NCBI GenBank assembly: GCA_030432655.1
Contig: JAUILA010000003.1
Span: forward strand, 62,001 to 126,000
DNA length: 64,000 nucleotides
Source: Bacteroidia bacterium
GTDB lineage: Bacteria; Bacteroidota; Bacteroidia; Cytophagales; Cyclobacteriaceae
Reading direction: 5' to 3'
Below the pieces are notes generated by a model. The model saw nothing but the letters and a program-made list of their open reading frames with translations. It was not told the DNA's origin and ran no database searches. Positions 38,436-46,978 of this stretch are shown here, piece after piece (position 1 is the first letter of the stretch; each line of letters begins with the position of its first letter). The translations under genes were made by a program, and so were the position numbers.

Positions 38436-38792
38436 TCATAATACCAATCCCCTTGTTTGGGCCGCCAGCTCGATGAAGCGGTTGACAGTACCCATGTTGG
38501 TCCAGATTTTATCATTATCTGTGGACTCCAGCATCGGGGAAAGATCCAGGTTATTAAACCCGGGATCTATTTCCCTGCAAAGTTTCAGGAGTTTATCCAT
38601 TGATATGGAATTGTGAAGTTCGATATCGTTGCGGAGCAAGAATCCGGTAAGGTATTTATTCACGGATTTGTAGGCTGTGCTGCACACCATATAAGGGACA
38701 ACATCTTCTTCCGGCCGGCATAACTCCTCCCTGGCGGAGGCATATAATTCTTCTGCCTGCTCAATGATTGATTTGGTTTTGACATCATTCAT
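38436..38792 (-). CDS. HEPN-domain-like helical protein upstream of PFOR
   Basis: 118 residues from the ATG at 38792 (an in-frame start eight codons earlier is less likely). All-helical, with the pattern of HEPN domains: EQAEELYASAREEL, a helix with YMVCSTAYKSVNKYLTGFLL, then the loop RNDIELHNSISMDKLLKLC. RNDIELH fits the Rx4-6H pattern of HEPN ribonucleases, but the loop also matches non-catalytic HEPN proteins with a His before a DxLL helix. No partner nucleotidyltransferase is adjacent. It lies 123 bases upstream of the giant PFOR gene on the same strand and may be the first gene of the operon. Confidence 0.6.
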   Translation of the reverse strand: MNDVKTKSIIEQAEELYASAREELCRPEEDVVPYMVCSTAYKSVNKYLTGFLLRNDIELHNSISMDKLLKLCREIDPGFNNLDLSPMLESTDNDKIWTNMGTVNRFIELAAQTRGLVL

Positions 38793-38829
38793 GGCTCGAA
38801 ATTTTACTTTAAACATCCATGCGTATCAC

Positions 38830-38910
38830 GGATATTCATATCCAAACTAGACAGTTCACAACGATGGTAGTATGAGCGCCGTCAACTCCGGGTATGATTT
38901 GTGTCAAATC
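38830..38910 (-). promoter_or_regulatory. Two perfect inverted repeats upstream of the HEPN-PFOR-Rnf operon
   Basis: GGATAT-TC-ATATCC lies at 38830-38843 and GATTTG-TGT-CAAATC at 38896-38910, both within 120 bases upstream of the HEPN start and in the gap after the eamA stop. Neither is followed by a T run in the direction that would make it a terminator. They are candidate operators for a dimeric regulator of the ferredoxin operon. No matching regulator is identified. Confidence 0.4.
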
Positions 38911-38935
38911 GACGTATGATGTGTGAGTTTTTTAC

Positions 38936-39826
38936 TCAGATGGCCTGGAAAATCTCCTGGTGTGAGAGTAAGCCTATGGACAGGATGGCCAGGATAATTC
39001 CCGCCGCGTTTACCAGGGAAAATTTCTCCCTGAAAAAAACGGCAGATACGCCTGAAGAAAAAAGGATGATACCGACATTGATGAGCGGATATACAATCGC
39101 ACCATCATGTCCGAAAGAACTAAGTGAGCGAACGAGGTAGTAGACGGAAAAATAGTTTACAACTCCCAGAGCGATGCCACCGATAACACTTTTACGTGAA
39201 AAGGGTCTGCGCTGGATGAGCAAAGCAACCGAACCGATCAGTCCGGCAGACATAAAGATCACGATGGGAAAAACTGCCTCCTCCCCGGGACCCAGAAAAC
39301 GAAAGCTGACATAGTTAATGGTACTGTCAATGGTTCCTCCGAGAAGGAAGACTGCCACCGGGAGCAGGTAGTGCAACGGCCTTGAACTTGTTACAGCAGT
39401 GCCTGCCCTCCGGAACGAAGAAGCGGCAATAGCCAGTACGGCCGTGATCATCCCCGCATAATTAAAGGGACTGTATTCCCTGGATTGCAGGTCAAGGATC
39501 AGCAGGCTGAATAATACCGGGATAACCAATGACATCTTGGACGCAATTGAAGAAACAGTCATGCTGAATATCTGGGTGGTCCTTGCCATCAGGTAGAACG
39601 TACCAATGAAAATCGCACCGAGGGCCAGGGCATACAGCATCCAGGGTCTTCCGGGGTCTGCCAGTATCCGGAAAGTTCCATTTCCTGCAAACAGCAGACC
39701 TGTAATGACACAAACCACGTAATTGATCACGATGGCGGGAAAGGTATCAACCCCGTAATGCTTAAAAGCCCGAAAAGAAGTAAAAATGCCGACATTGGCG
39801 GCAATACAGAGAAAAAGGTAGAGCAT
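38936..39826 (-). CDS. EamA/DMT family transporter
   Basis: 296 residues, ten predicted helices arranged as two five-helix repeats (first repeat about 1-140, second about 150-290). The second repeat has GGIALGVVNYFSVYYLVRSLS and ends with FREKFSLVNAAGIILAILSIGLL, typical of drug/metabolite transporters. Substrate unknown. It is divergent from the GIN-domain gene with only 106 bases between the start codons. Confidence 0.82.
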   Translation of the reverse strand: MLYLFLCIAANVGIFTSFRAFKHYGVDTFPAIVINYVVCVITGLLFAGNGTFRILADPGRPWMLYALALGAIFIGTFYLMARTTQIFSMTVSSIASKMSLVIPVLFSLLILDLQSREYSPFNYAGMITAVLAIAASSFRRAGTAVTSSRPLHYLLPVAVFLLGGTIDSTINYVSFRFLGPGEEAVFPIVIFMSAGLIGSVALLIQRRPFSRKSVIGGIALGVVNYFSVYYLVRSLSSFGHDGAIVYPLINVGIILFSSGVSAVFFREKFSLVNAAGIILAILSIGLLSHQEIFQAI

Positions 39827-39932
39827 CCGCGTCTATTTCATGATACTGGGATTGAAATTAAAATTTTTTAGGAGAGCCATGCAACCTTCTTCCGAAATTC
39901 CAGTCTTACTATTAAAACTCAAATACAAAAAC

Positions 39933-40631
39933 ATGCGAATCAACCTAATTACTCTCACAGCTCTTTGTCTCATGGCAGTTGTTTCTCTGCCGCTGGCGGC
40001 ACAGCGTACAACCATTTCAGTATCCGAATTCGACCAGGTAAGTATGGCCCGTTCAGGTACCGTCTATGTTACGCAAGGAAATGAAACCAAAGTGGAAGTA
40101 GTTGCGTCTGATGATGTCCTGGAAGATCTGGATATCGAAGTTCGCGGCAAAGAACTGATTATCAAGAATAAGCGGATGCGTGGCTGGAATGGTCGTTCCG
40201 GCAAGCTCGAAGTGTACGTGATCACTCCGGAAATCAAAGGATTATCCGTAAGCGGATCAGGTAAACTGGTGGTTCAGAATAAACTTGATGCAGAAAATCT
40301 GAGAATGGCGGTAAGTGGTTCCGGCAAGATCATTTGCGGGATGAACGCTAAAAGCCTGAATATCGCAATTTCGGGTTCAGGAAACGCTGAACTGTCGGGA
40401 TCATGCGGCGATATGAACGGGGCGATTAGCGGATCCGGCGGTATACGCGGCGAAGATCTCCGCGTGGAAAACCTGGAAGTTACCATATCAGGTTCCGGAA
40501 GTTGTGAAATCCACGTAAACGAATCGATTGAGGCACGGATCAGCGGAAGCGGATCGGTCCGTTACAGCGGAAACCCGCAGCATGTCAACAGCAAAACTTC
40601 GGGCAGCGGCTCGGTGAAGAAAGTAGGATAA
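39933..40631 (+). CDS. Secreted GIN-domain (DUF2807) protein
   Basis: 232 residues from the ATG at 39933, which begins a Sec signal peptide (MRINLITLTALCLMAVVSLPLAAQ); the longer frame from 39840 would bury it. The mature protein is a right-handed beta-helix with a repeated S-G-S-G turn: SGSGKLVV, SGSGKIIC, SGSGNAEL, SGSGGIRG, SGSGSCEI, SGSGSVRY, SGSGSVKK. Function of this Bacteroidota-rich family is unknown; it is thought to be a periplasmic or surface structural or binding protein. A strong terminator follows. Confidence 0.85.
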   Translation: MRINLITLTALCLMAVVSLPLAAQRTTISVSEFDQVSMARSGTVYVTQGNETKVEVVASDDVLEDLDIEVRGKELIIKNKRMRGWNGRSGKLEVYVITPEIKGLSVSGSGKLVVQNKLDAENLRMAVSGSGKIICGMNAKSLNIAISGSGNAELSGSCGDMNGAISGSGGIRGEDLRVENLEVTISGSGSCEIHVNESIEARISGSGSVRYSGNPQHVNSKTSGSGSVKKVG

Positions 40632-40663
40632 TACAGGTCAGTCCCAAACATCACTTCAAGGTC

Positions 40664-40690
40664 AAAAATCCGGATTTGTCCGGATTTTTT
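40664..40690. terminator. Bidirectional terminator between the GIN-domain gene and the MFS gene
   Basis: AAAAATCCGGA / TCCGGATTTTT stem around a TTTG loop, with further T on the plus side and A on the minus side. It serves the plus-strand GIN gene and overlaps the end of the convergent MFS gene. Confidence 0.85.
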
Positions 40691-41913
40691 TATTTACGGG
40701 GTGTGATCCGCAAGGTAGCCTTTCCACTTCCGTGCAGGTATATCAGAAATACGAGTGCCAGACCACAGCTGACGGCCGGCACCATAAATGTGACGGGGAA
40801 ATTCGCGGGTTCATTGGCGTATGTAAATCCGGAAATAATCGCCCCGAGAAATATCCCGGCTTCAAGACCAATGAAAGTGGTGGACATGGCCCGGCCCCGG
40901 TTTTCCGGTTTGCACCGGTCTATGGTCCAGGCAAAAAGCGTCGGGGTATTGATCCCGCTGGCCAGACCGAAAAATACCGCTCCCACGAAGAATAACCACT
41001 GAGTCGTACTGAATCCGATCAGCAGTAGGCTGATGATGAAAAGCGTACCGGATACGAATAGGACTGGTTCACGTCCGTAGCGGTCTGAAACATGTCCTGC
41101 TACCAGCCGGACCACCAGGGAGGCCAGGGTGAATACAGTAAAAAAGGTCCCCTTGTTTCCGATCCCCAGGAACTCAGAGAAATCAGGAATAATGGTAAGG
41201 ATCACCCCATAGGAATATACGGTGAGCATCATAAATACAGCGACGGGAATGGCCGATTTATCAATGATCTCGTTCCTGTGAATCTCCAGATGACTCAGCC
41301 TGAATTTTTCCCTCTTTTGAAGGGTCTCCTTCATTCCCATCAATACGATAATGGACAGGATGGCGAAAGCCGAAGAGGTATAAAACATCACATCAAGGGA
41401 ATAGTGCTGGGCGATCGCGCCTCCAATGGAAGGTCCGCTGCTCATACCCAGCGTTCCGAAAATCCCTGAGAGCCCCATGGCTTCCCCACGCCGTTCGTCC
41501 GGTACGATATCCGCTACATACGCCACCGTACCTGTCGGTTTAAAACCGGTGGAAAATCCATGAAATAACCGGATCAGCAGGAATCCGGCAACAGAGGAGA
41601 TCAGCGGATAGAGGAACCCGATCACAAAGCATACCCCGGCCCCGAACACCATCACGGGTATGCGCCCGATGCGGTCGGTGAGTTTACCACTGAAGGGCCG
41701 TGATATCATGGCAGTTAGTGTAAATAAGGAAATGATCAATCCTTTATATTCCTCTCCTCCCAATCGGGTCAGATAATTAGGGAGCTCCGGGATGATCATA
41801 TTGAAACTCGCGAAAAAAAGGAATGAACTCAGACAGAGCAGCCAGAATTGCAATGAATACCGGCGGAGAAAATTTTTGACCGGGTACAGAAAGGAAGGAA
41901 GGAGAATATTCAT
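40690..41913 (-). CDS. MFS transporter
   Basis: 407 residues, twelve predicted helices. The loop 2-3 motif is GKLTDRIGRIPVMVFG and its second-half echo is GHVSDRYGREPVLFVSG; the antiporter-like helix 5 has GLSGIFGTLGMSSGPSIGG. This profile is that of drug-efflux-like exporters, but no substrate can be told. It starts 3 bases after the stop of the phosphatase gene, so the two are co-transcribed. Confidence 0.88.
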   Translation of the reverse strand: MNILLPSFLYPVKNFLRRYSLQFWLLCLSSFLFFASFNMIIPELPNYLTRLGGEEYKGLIISLFTLTAMISRPFSGKLTDRIGRIPVMVFGAGVCFVIGFLYPLISSVAGFLLIRLFHGFSTGFKPTGTVAYVADIVPDERRGEAMGLSGIFGTLGMSSGPSIGGAIAQHYSLDVMFYTSSAFAILSIIVLMGMKETLQKREKFRLSHLEIHRNEIIDKSAIPVAVFMMLTVYSYGVILTIIPDFSEFLGIGNKGTFFTVFTLASLVVRLVAGHVSDRYGREPVLFVSGTLFIISLLLIGFSTTQWLFFVGAVFFGLASGINTPTLFAWTIDRCKPENRGRAMSTTFIGLEAGIFLGAIISGFTYANEPANFPVTFMVPAVSCGLALVFLIYLHGSGKATLRITPRK

Positions 41914-41916
41914 TCC

Positions 41917-43524
41917 CTATTCTGACAGCACCTCCGTCATCGGGATCCCTGTGGAACCATCCGGAAGCATAAGGTTCAGGATCATAGCCAGCGTTGGCGT
42001 TATATCGGTTATTTCATAGCGCCTGGATGTTGATCCGGCGGGAATATTTTTTCCATACCAAAGAACCGGCACATGGGTGTCATAATTATAGATCGTTCCA
42101 TGGGATGTCCCGGTATCGCTACCACTCTGTAACCAGTTTGGCTCGAGCGCATATAAGACATCTCCGGAACGTTTTTGATTGAAACCACGCCTGAGTGCCC
42201 CTGAAGTTCCGCCTGCATTAAACGGCGTATGTACCATGTCTTCAAAGGTGTATGTCTCTGAAACTCCCTCGATCATCAGCAACTGCAGTGCCACCTCTTT
42301 GCAAACCGTCTCCAGATCAAAGCCAGCTGCACTGATCTTATCCCGGTTCAGGAATACCTGGCTGTTGCTTACCGACCTGACCCAGTCTGTATGTTCGTAT
42401 TTCTGATCCAGAAAATCGTTTATCTTTCCGGAGAGGTTCTCTCTGAGATATCCGGCACTCACGTGAAGGTCCATCAAACGTTTAGGCACGTCAGCAACCC
42501 CATGATCAGATGTCAGGAAAACAACATATTCTCCCGCCCCGACTTCGTCATCAAGAAACGCAAACAAGGACGCAAGCTCACGGTCGAGACGGATGTAGGT
42601 ATCTTCTACTTCCATAGAATTCGGCCCGAAATTATGGCCTATGTAATCAGTTGAGGAAAAGCTGATTGCCAGGAAATCCGGATCATCCTGTTTTCCCAGG
42701 TTCTCTCCCGTTACAGCCGCTTTTGCCCCTTCAGTTACAATTGTATTACCGAATGGCGTTGTCGGTATGATCCAGTATCCTGAGGTTTCCGACAATTGGT
42801 ACGGGAAAGTTGTTTTATCCATCAAACCCCCTTCATAAGGTGATTCGTCAGGTCCGCTGGCAGTATATTTCTCCGGAGCCAGAGCCAGAGACCAGGTCTG
42901 TTTCCGGTATTCGTCTGCCAGCCCCCGGTTGTTCAGATCATTCACCCATCCCGGAAGTTCCTCCTGATAATAACTACTGGTGATGAAATTTCCGGTTTCA
43001 GAATCAAACCAGTATGCGTCGCCGAGATGTCCGGCCGGAAAAACAGCGCCCCGGTCTTTTATGGAAATACCAACGACTTTGCTTCGCATCTGGGTGCGCA
43101 AACGAAGCTGATCTGTAATAGTATAGGACAGCAACTGATGAGGGGACATTTTCCCATTGGCATTGTCGGAGCCTACTGTACTCATGGTTGAATCGTAGGC
43201 ACAATAAACCTGTTCATTCAGCTGCTGATCAAACCACTGATTCGAAATAATGCCGTTTACGGCCGGGGTAGTACCAGTGTAGATGGCGGAATGTCCCGGC
43301 GCCGTGTAGGTCGGGATATAGTTGTAATGGGCATTTTTAAACTCAAACCCTTCCTTCAGAAACCTGTTAAACCCTTCTTCGCCGAAGTTGTGCCGGAACC
43401 TTAACAGGTAATCCTGCCGCATCTGGTCAACAACAATTCCAACCACCAGTTTTGGGGGTTCATCCTGAGCATTAACTTGCAGAACCGACAGGCAAAGGAA
43501 AAGGCAGATCAATATTCGAAACAT
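41917..43524 (-). CDS. Secreted alkaline phosphatase, PafA-like
   Basis: 535 residues from the ATG at 43524 (a GTG six bases earlier is also in frame), starting with a signal peptide (MFRILICLFLCLSVLQVNAQ). The alkaline phosphatase superfamily core is complete: VVGIVVDQMRQDYL with a metal Asp, YTAPGHSAIYTG with Thr as the nucleophile as in PafA, FSSTDYIGHNFGP (Asp, His), and LTSDHGVADVP (Asp, His). PafA is a periplasmic, phosphate-insensitive monoesterase of Bacteroidota. The co-transcribed MFS gene downstream might export or import a product, but that is a guess. Confidence 0.9.
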   Translation of the reverse strand: MFRILICLFLCLSVLQVNAQDEPPKLVVGIVVDQMRQDYLLRFRHNFGEEGFNRFLKEGFEFKNAHYNYIPTYTAPGHSAIYTGTTPAVNGIISNQWFDQQLNEQVYCAYDSTMSTVGSDNANGKMSPHQLLSYTITDQLRLRTQMRSKVVGISIKDRGAVFPAGHLGDAYWFDSETGNFITSSYYQEELPGWVNDLNNRGLADEYRKQTWSLALAPEKYTASGPDESPYEGGLMDKTTFPYQLSETSGYWIIPTTPFGNTIVTEGAKAAVTGENLGKQDDPDFLAISFSSTDYIGHNFGPNSMEVEDTYIRLDRELASLFAFLDDEVGAGEYVVFLTSDHGVADVPKRLMDLHVSAGYLRENLSGKINDFLDQKYEHTDWVRSVSNSQVFLNRDKISAAGFDLETVCKEVALQLLMIEGVSETYTFEDMVHTPFNAGGTSGALRRGFNQKRSGDVLYALEPNWLQSGSDTGTSHGTIYNYDTHVPVLWYGKNIPAGSTSRRYEITDITPTLAMILNLMLPDGSTGIPMTEVLSE

Positions 43525-43626
43525 ATTCACAACTCGTTAAGACACAAAACTAAAGGGAATTACCTAAATAACCACAGGACAGGCTGCGTATGGCTGATTC
43601 TTCACAAAACCTTTACATTAGATATT

Positions 43627-46197
43627 TTATTCGCAATATATTTTATCGAATTGATCCTCTTCAAGGGCCTCTTTCCGGAGAATATTTCCCATCCGGTCAA
43701 AATATACAACTACATGCAAGTTGGCCTCATCAACATATTTATCGGAAAAGTAAACGAGATCACTGCCACTTCCGATCTGGAGAATATCGTCCAGAGTCGG
43801 CGGAATAACTTCCCCGTGCTGACTGTTGATCACACCGAATGAACCGTTTCTAAACACAATCATTTCATGTTCTTCCCGGCTGTCCACTATCATTTGAATT
43901 GATTTCATCGGGTCACCGGCAATCAGCCCTTCCCCAATGTTGTAAAATAACCAGTCAGATCCCTGTCTTACCAGGCAGGTGGTATCATTCCAATGGCGTA
44001 TTTCATCGAATTTAAAATCCACCACCATTCGGCTCTCCCGGTTGATAAGGCCGAATTTATCCATTTCTGCAATGTAGTACTGGTCGTTGTATCGCTGAAT
44101 TTTCTTAGTGCTGATCGGGCGCACAAACAGATCTGACTCCTGGTCATAGGCGCCGAACCGCTGGCCGGACAGAAGAGGGATAAGCCCGTCTTCCGGAGAA
44201 CCGATCCCGTCAAACCTGACCTGCAGCGGCTTCTCACCACGGAGGTTAAGCAATTCCTTTCTGCCGTATCGTTCGAGAACCAGCAGGGAGTCGGTCAGCG
44301 GACTTACATTTTCGACGGGCCCTTCGTAAATAAACCGACCGTACCGGTTAACAACCTTTTTATTTCTCCCTTCGTTGAGGAGGATCCACTCCCGTTCATT
44401 GGCCTGCAGCAATTTCGCGCTGGTATTTCCGGTCAGAAGTATTGGATCTTCATTCAACGCATGGAGGCGTCTGTTTCCTTCGAACCAGGTTATAGCATAA
44501 TTATCCCCCAGCAGCCTGGCCGAATCGGACAGGGTTGCCAGCCTGAAATCATCCAGCGAATACAGACCTACTCCGGATTCCTTTTTGAGGATCAGCCAGT
44601 GATCATTATGGGCGAGCAGCTGATCCCCGGTGGTGTACCGTTGCATCAGGTCATGACTCAAAATCCGAACCTCCTCGTCTGAACGGGCCACATAAACGGA
44701 CGGAAGCGTAAATACCCGCTGCCGGGCAGGTGAAACAACTGGCTCCATATTCAGGTCCACGACAGACTCAACTTCACCCTGCCGGAGCCACAGCCGCTCG
44801 TCCCCGACGAAATCGTAGGAATCATAGACCGGTGACGAAATTCCGGTAATCATATTATTCGCCAGGTAATGAATCTCTTCCGGTGTCAGCACCTGCCATC
44901 CCTCAACCGTTCCAAGAAAGTACAGACCCTGCTCAAAAATGATTTCCTCAAATTGCGGAGGGAGCAGGATCTGCCCGGTCAGACTGGCCAGGCCCCAGCG
45001 TCCATTCTGAGAAATACCGATCAGGTTACCTGTAATAATCGCCTCATCAAATGAATTTTCCATCAGGAGGTAGCCCGCTTTATGCCAGATAGCATGATCC
45101 CTGCCATTCTCCAGCAATAACAGACCCATTGAAAGCTCAGATACCGCATATGCTGATGGTGCCACCTCATCCAGGTTGCGGTTGACGACTCCTCTGCCAG
45201 GTATGATGAGTATGTCGGAAACAATCCCGTCACACAGATAATCGGCGAATACCTCGTCAAAGACCGGCTCTGCTACTGTATTTCCCATATCATCCATAAA
45301 ACCAAACTGGTTATCTTCGATAAAAGGCAACCAGAGTCCGTCCTTCTGCTGAAGCCGGCGAAGAGAATCCGTCATCAGGTTCCGCGGGAAATAGGTTAGG
45401 CTGTCGGCCGAACGATAGAGATGATACAGGTAATTCCGGGCCCGGGAAACATGAAGGCTTTCGGGGAACTCATTTATAAATCGCTGATAGGATTCAAAAG
45501 TATTCTCCGCTGTCATGATCCGGAAAATGTTGAATTCCGCTTCGTACCTGTACGGGGTTGACGGATTATCTTCCAGGAATTGCAGGTAGCTTTCAAGATG
45601 TTTATCCTGAGTGGCAATATCGAAATACAGCTTCTCATAACGAGCCCTTGCCTCCCCGATTTCCCGGGCATCCGGGTATTTTTCCATGAATTCACTGTAC
45701 GCCTGGTAGGTATTCTCCGAAACAGCCGACCGGAAGGCCAGTGAATCACGCAATACAATGGCTCTGGCGGATTCCCGGGCCCCGGCAAAATTCTCCAGGA
45801 AATCGATAAACGCCTGTTCGGTCATGACAGCAGAGGCACGAATAAAGGCGGCGCTGTCTATCTGCTGGCGGAAGAGGTCCATGGCATCCTCGTTCAGACC
45901 TTCTGACCGGTAATCATCCTGTTGGTCCAAAGCAGCACTGTCAAAAAGATTCCGGGTTTTCCTCAGGTACTCGTCGGCAAGGTCGATTTCTACCGGTTTA
46001 AACTCCGGCGTGAATTCAAGGTGCGAGGTCACGAACCAGGCCAGGGCATCCAGTGTATCCTTTTGCAGTGATTTAACCGACAGCTCCAGGGCCTTTTCGT
46101 AATCTCCGTCGCTGTAATTCTTCCATGCTCTTTTGGAAGAGCCACTCTGGGCATTCAGCACCGTGGGTAAAAACAACAGAAGGAAAAGCCAACGCAT
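43627..46197 (-). CDS. Large WG-repeat protein with an N-terminal helical repeat region
   Basis: 856 residues from the ATG at 46197, which opens a signal peptide (MRWLFLLLFLPTVLNAQ). Residues to about 260 are helical with TPR-like spacing (YSDGDYEKALELSVKSL, then repeated F-x-Y-x-x-F-x-x-x-x-P units such as YSEFMEKYPDAREI, YLQFLEDNPSTPY and YQRFINEFPESLH). The rest is beta repeats of the WG type (LWLPFIEDNQFGFMDDMGN, ISQNGRWGLASLTGQ, EMDKFGLINRESRM, RNGSFGVINSQHGE). WG repeats are probably binding surfaces; no enzyme motif is seen. It is likely periplasmic or on the cell surface. Confidence 0.8.
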   Translation of the reverse strand: MRWLFLLLFLPTVLNAQSGSSKRAWKNYSDGDYEKALELSVKSLQKDTLDALAWFVTSHLEFTPEFKPVEIDLADEYLRKTRNLFDSAALDQQDDYRSEGLNEDAMDLFRQQIDSAAFIRASAVMTEQAFIDFLENFAGARESARAIVLRDSLAFRSAVSENTYQAYSEFMEKYPDAREIGEARARYEKLYFDIATQDKHLESYLQFLEDNPSTPYRYEAEFNIFRIMTAENTFESYQRFINEFPESLHVSRARNYLYHLYRSADSLTYFPRNLMTDSLRRLQQKDGLWLPFIEDNQFGFMDDMGNTVAEPVFDEVFADYLCDGIVSDILIIPGRGVVNRNLDEVAPSAYAVSELSMGLLLLENGRDHAIWHKAGYLLMENSFDEAIITGNLIGISQNGRWGLASLTGQILLPPQFEEIIFEQGLYFLGTVEGWQVLTPEEIHYLANNMITGISSPVYDSYDFVGDERLWLRQGEVESVVDLNMEPVVSPARQRVFTLPSVYVARSDEEVRILSHDLMQRYTTGDQLLAHNDHWLILKKESGVGLYSLDDFRLATLSDSARLLGDNYAITWFEGNRRLHALNEDPILLTGNTSAKLLQANEREWILLNEGRNKKVVNRYGRFIYEGPVENVSPLTDSLLVLERYGRKELLNLRGEKPLQVRFDGIGSPEDGLIPLLSGQRFGAYDQESDLFVRPISTKKIQRYNDQYYIAEMDKFGLINRESRMVVDFKFDEIRHWNDTTCLVRQGSDWLFYNIGEGLIAGDPMKSIQMIVDSREEHEMIVFRNGSFGVINSQHGEVIPPTLDDILQIGSGSDLVYFSDKYVDEANLHVVVYFDRMGNILRKEALEEDQFDKIYCE

Positions 46198-46292
46198 ACA
46201 TACAAAAATACGAATTAACCGGTTAACCTGACAGACCACCTTTCACCGGAATTTCAATGGCAAAATATACTAATAAACACTTGACTTCGTTC

Positions 46293-46306
46293 CTAACATG
46301 TGTTAG
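46293..46306 (+). promoter_or_regulatory. Perfect inverted repeat in the promoter region of a small-protein pair
   Basis: CTAACA-TG-TGTTAG, six-base arms with a two-base gap, between a TTGAC at 46281 and the ATG at 46312. The place just upstream of the start makes it a candidate operator or a transcription-start palindrome. Confidence 0.35.
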
Positions 46307-46311
46307 ATTCA

Positions 46312-46737
46312 ATGGTCATGATTTCACGAATTTTCTTCAGATTCCGGGCTTGCTTAATCATACTTCTTTTTCTGTCCCTTAATATATCTGTGCCAACCGA
46401 ACAGATTTCTGAAGAATCGGACATTCAGCAAACAGTGATTGCCGAAAATGACGCGACTGCCGTGAATAGTTTACAGGAATTTGAACAGGAGGTTGATTGT
46501 TTGCTTGAAATCATTATTGAAGAAAGCCTGGCACTTTATGACCTTTTTCCTGACGGAGACTGGTCCGCACACGATACCACGGTTCCGGCAATTGCCGAAT
46601 ACGATATCATTTCCCATTATATTTCTATCCCGCGGTTGTATCCGCCAAAAGCGAAAAGACTTCTGGCAACGGATATGACAATGCCTGAGAGCAACTACCC
46701 GGACATTCCGAGTCTGCCCCCTGAAATGAATTTATAG
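46312..46737 (+). CDS. Hypothetical single-helix or secreted small protein
   Basis: 141 residues from the ATG at 46312; ATG at 46318 and GTG at 46300 are also in frame. The N-terminus has a basic stretch (RIFFRFR) and a hydrophobic helix (ACLIILLFLSLNISV), giving either a signal peptide or an anchor. The rest is acidic (EESDIQ, ENDAT, EQEVDCLLEIIIEES) and ends with a proline-rich tail (PDIPSLPPEMNL). I recognise no family. It is followed 53 bases later by a 51-residue gene and both end at a shared terminator. Confidence 0.5.
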   Translation: MVMISRIFFRFRACLIILLFLSLNISVPTEQISEESDIQQTVIAENDATAVNSLQEFEQEVDCLLEIIIEESLALYDLFPDGDWSAHDTTVPAIAEYDIISHYISIPRLYPPKAKRLLATDMTMPESNYPDIPSLPPEMNL

Positions 46738-46790
46738 AAAGGCCTAAACAGCATTTTTATTAAGTTTCATTCCAAATTTTTTACAACACT

Positions 46791-46946
46791 ATGAAAAATT
46801 CGTTTTTGAGTTATTATAAGACTATTCTGGAGAAGGTTAGTTTTCACCCGAGAATTTTTCGAAAAGAACTGAAGAAAGCATTCTCGACATTATCTACCGA
46901 AGAACGGAGCCAGCTCAAACAATGGATCCGAAACTCTCAGAATTAA
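46791..46946 (+). CDS. Conserved-looking 51-residue basic protein
   Basis: Encoded from the ATG at 46791 to TAA at 46944-46946. The product is basic and helical with an N-terminal MKNSFLSYYKTILEKVSFHP and a RKELKKAF helix, then LSTEERSQLKQWIR. I recall very similar short proteins (MKNSF-x-YY-x-TILEKVSF) in other Bacteroidota, which supports a real gene; function unknown. It sits directly before a strong terminator and after the acidic 141-residue gene. Confidence 0.7.
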   Translation: MKNSFLSYYKTILEKVSFHPRIFRKELKKAFSTLSTEERSQLKQWIRNSQN

Positions 46947-46955
46947 GAAGTAAAA

Positions 46956-46978
46956 CCCCGCCCGGAGCGGGGTTTTTT
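46956..46978. terminator. Strong bidirectional terminator
   Basis: CCCCGC / GCGGGG stem with a CCGGA loop, A run on the left and six T on the right (46973-46978). It closes the plus-strand small-gene pair and, on the minus strand, the amidase gene whose stop touches it. Confidence 0.9.
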
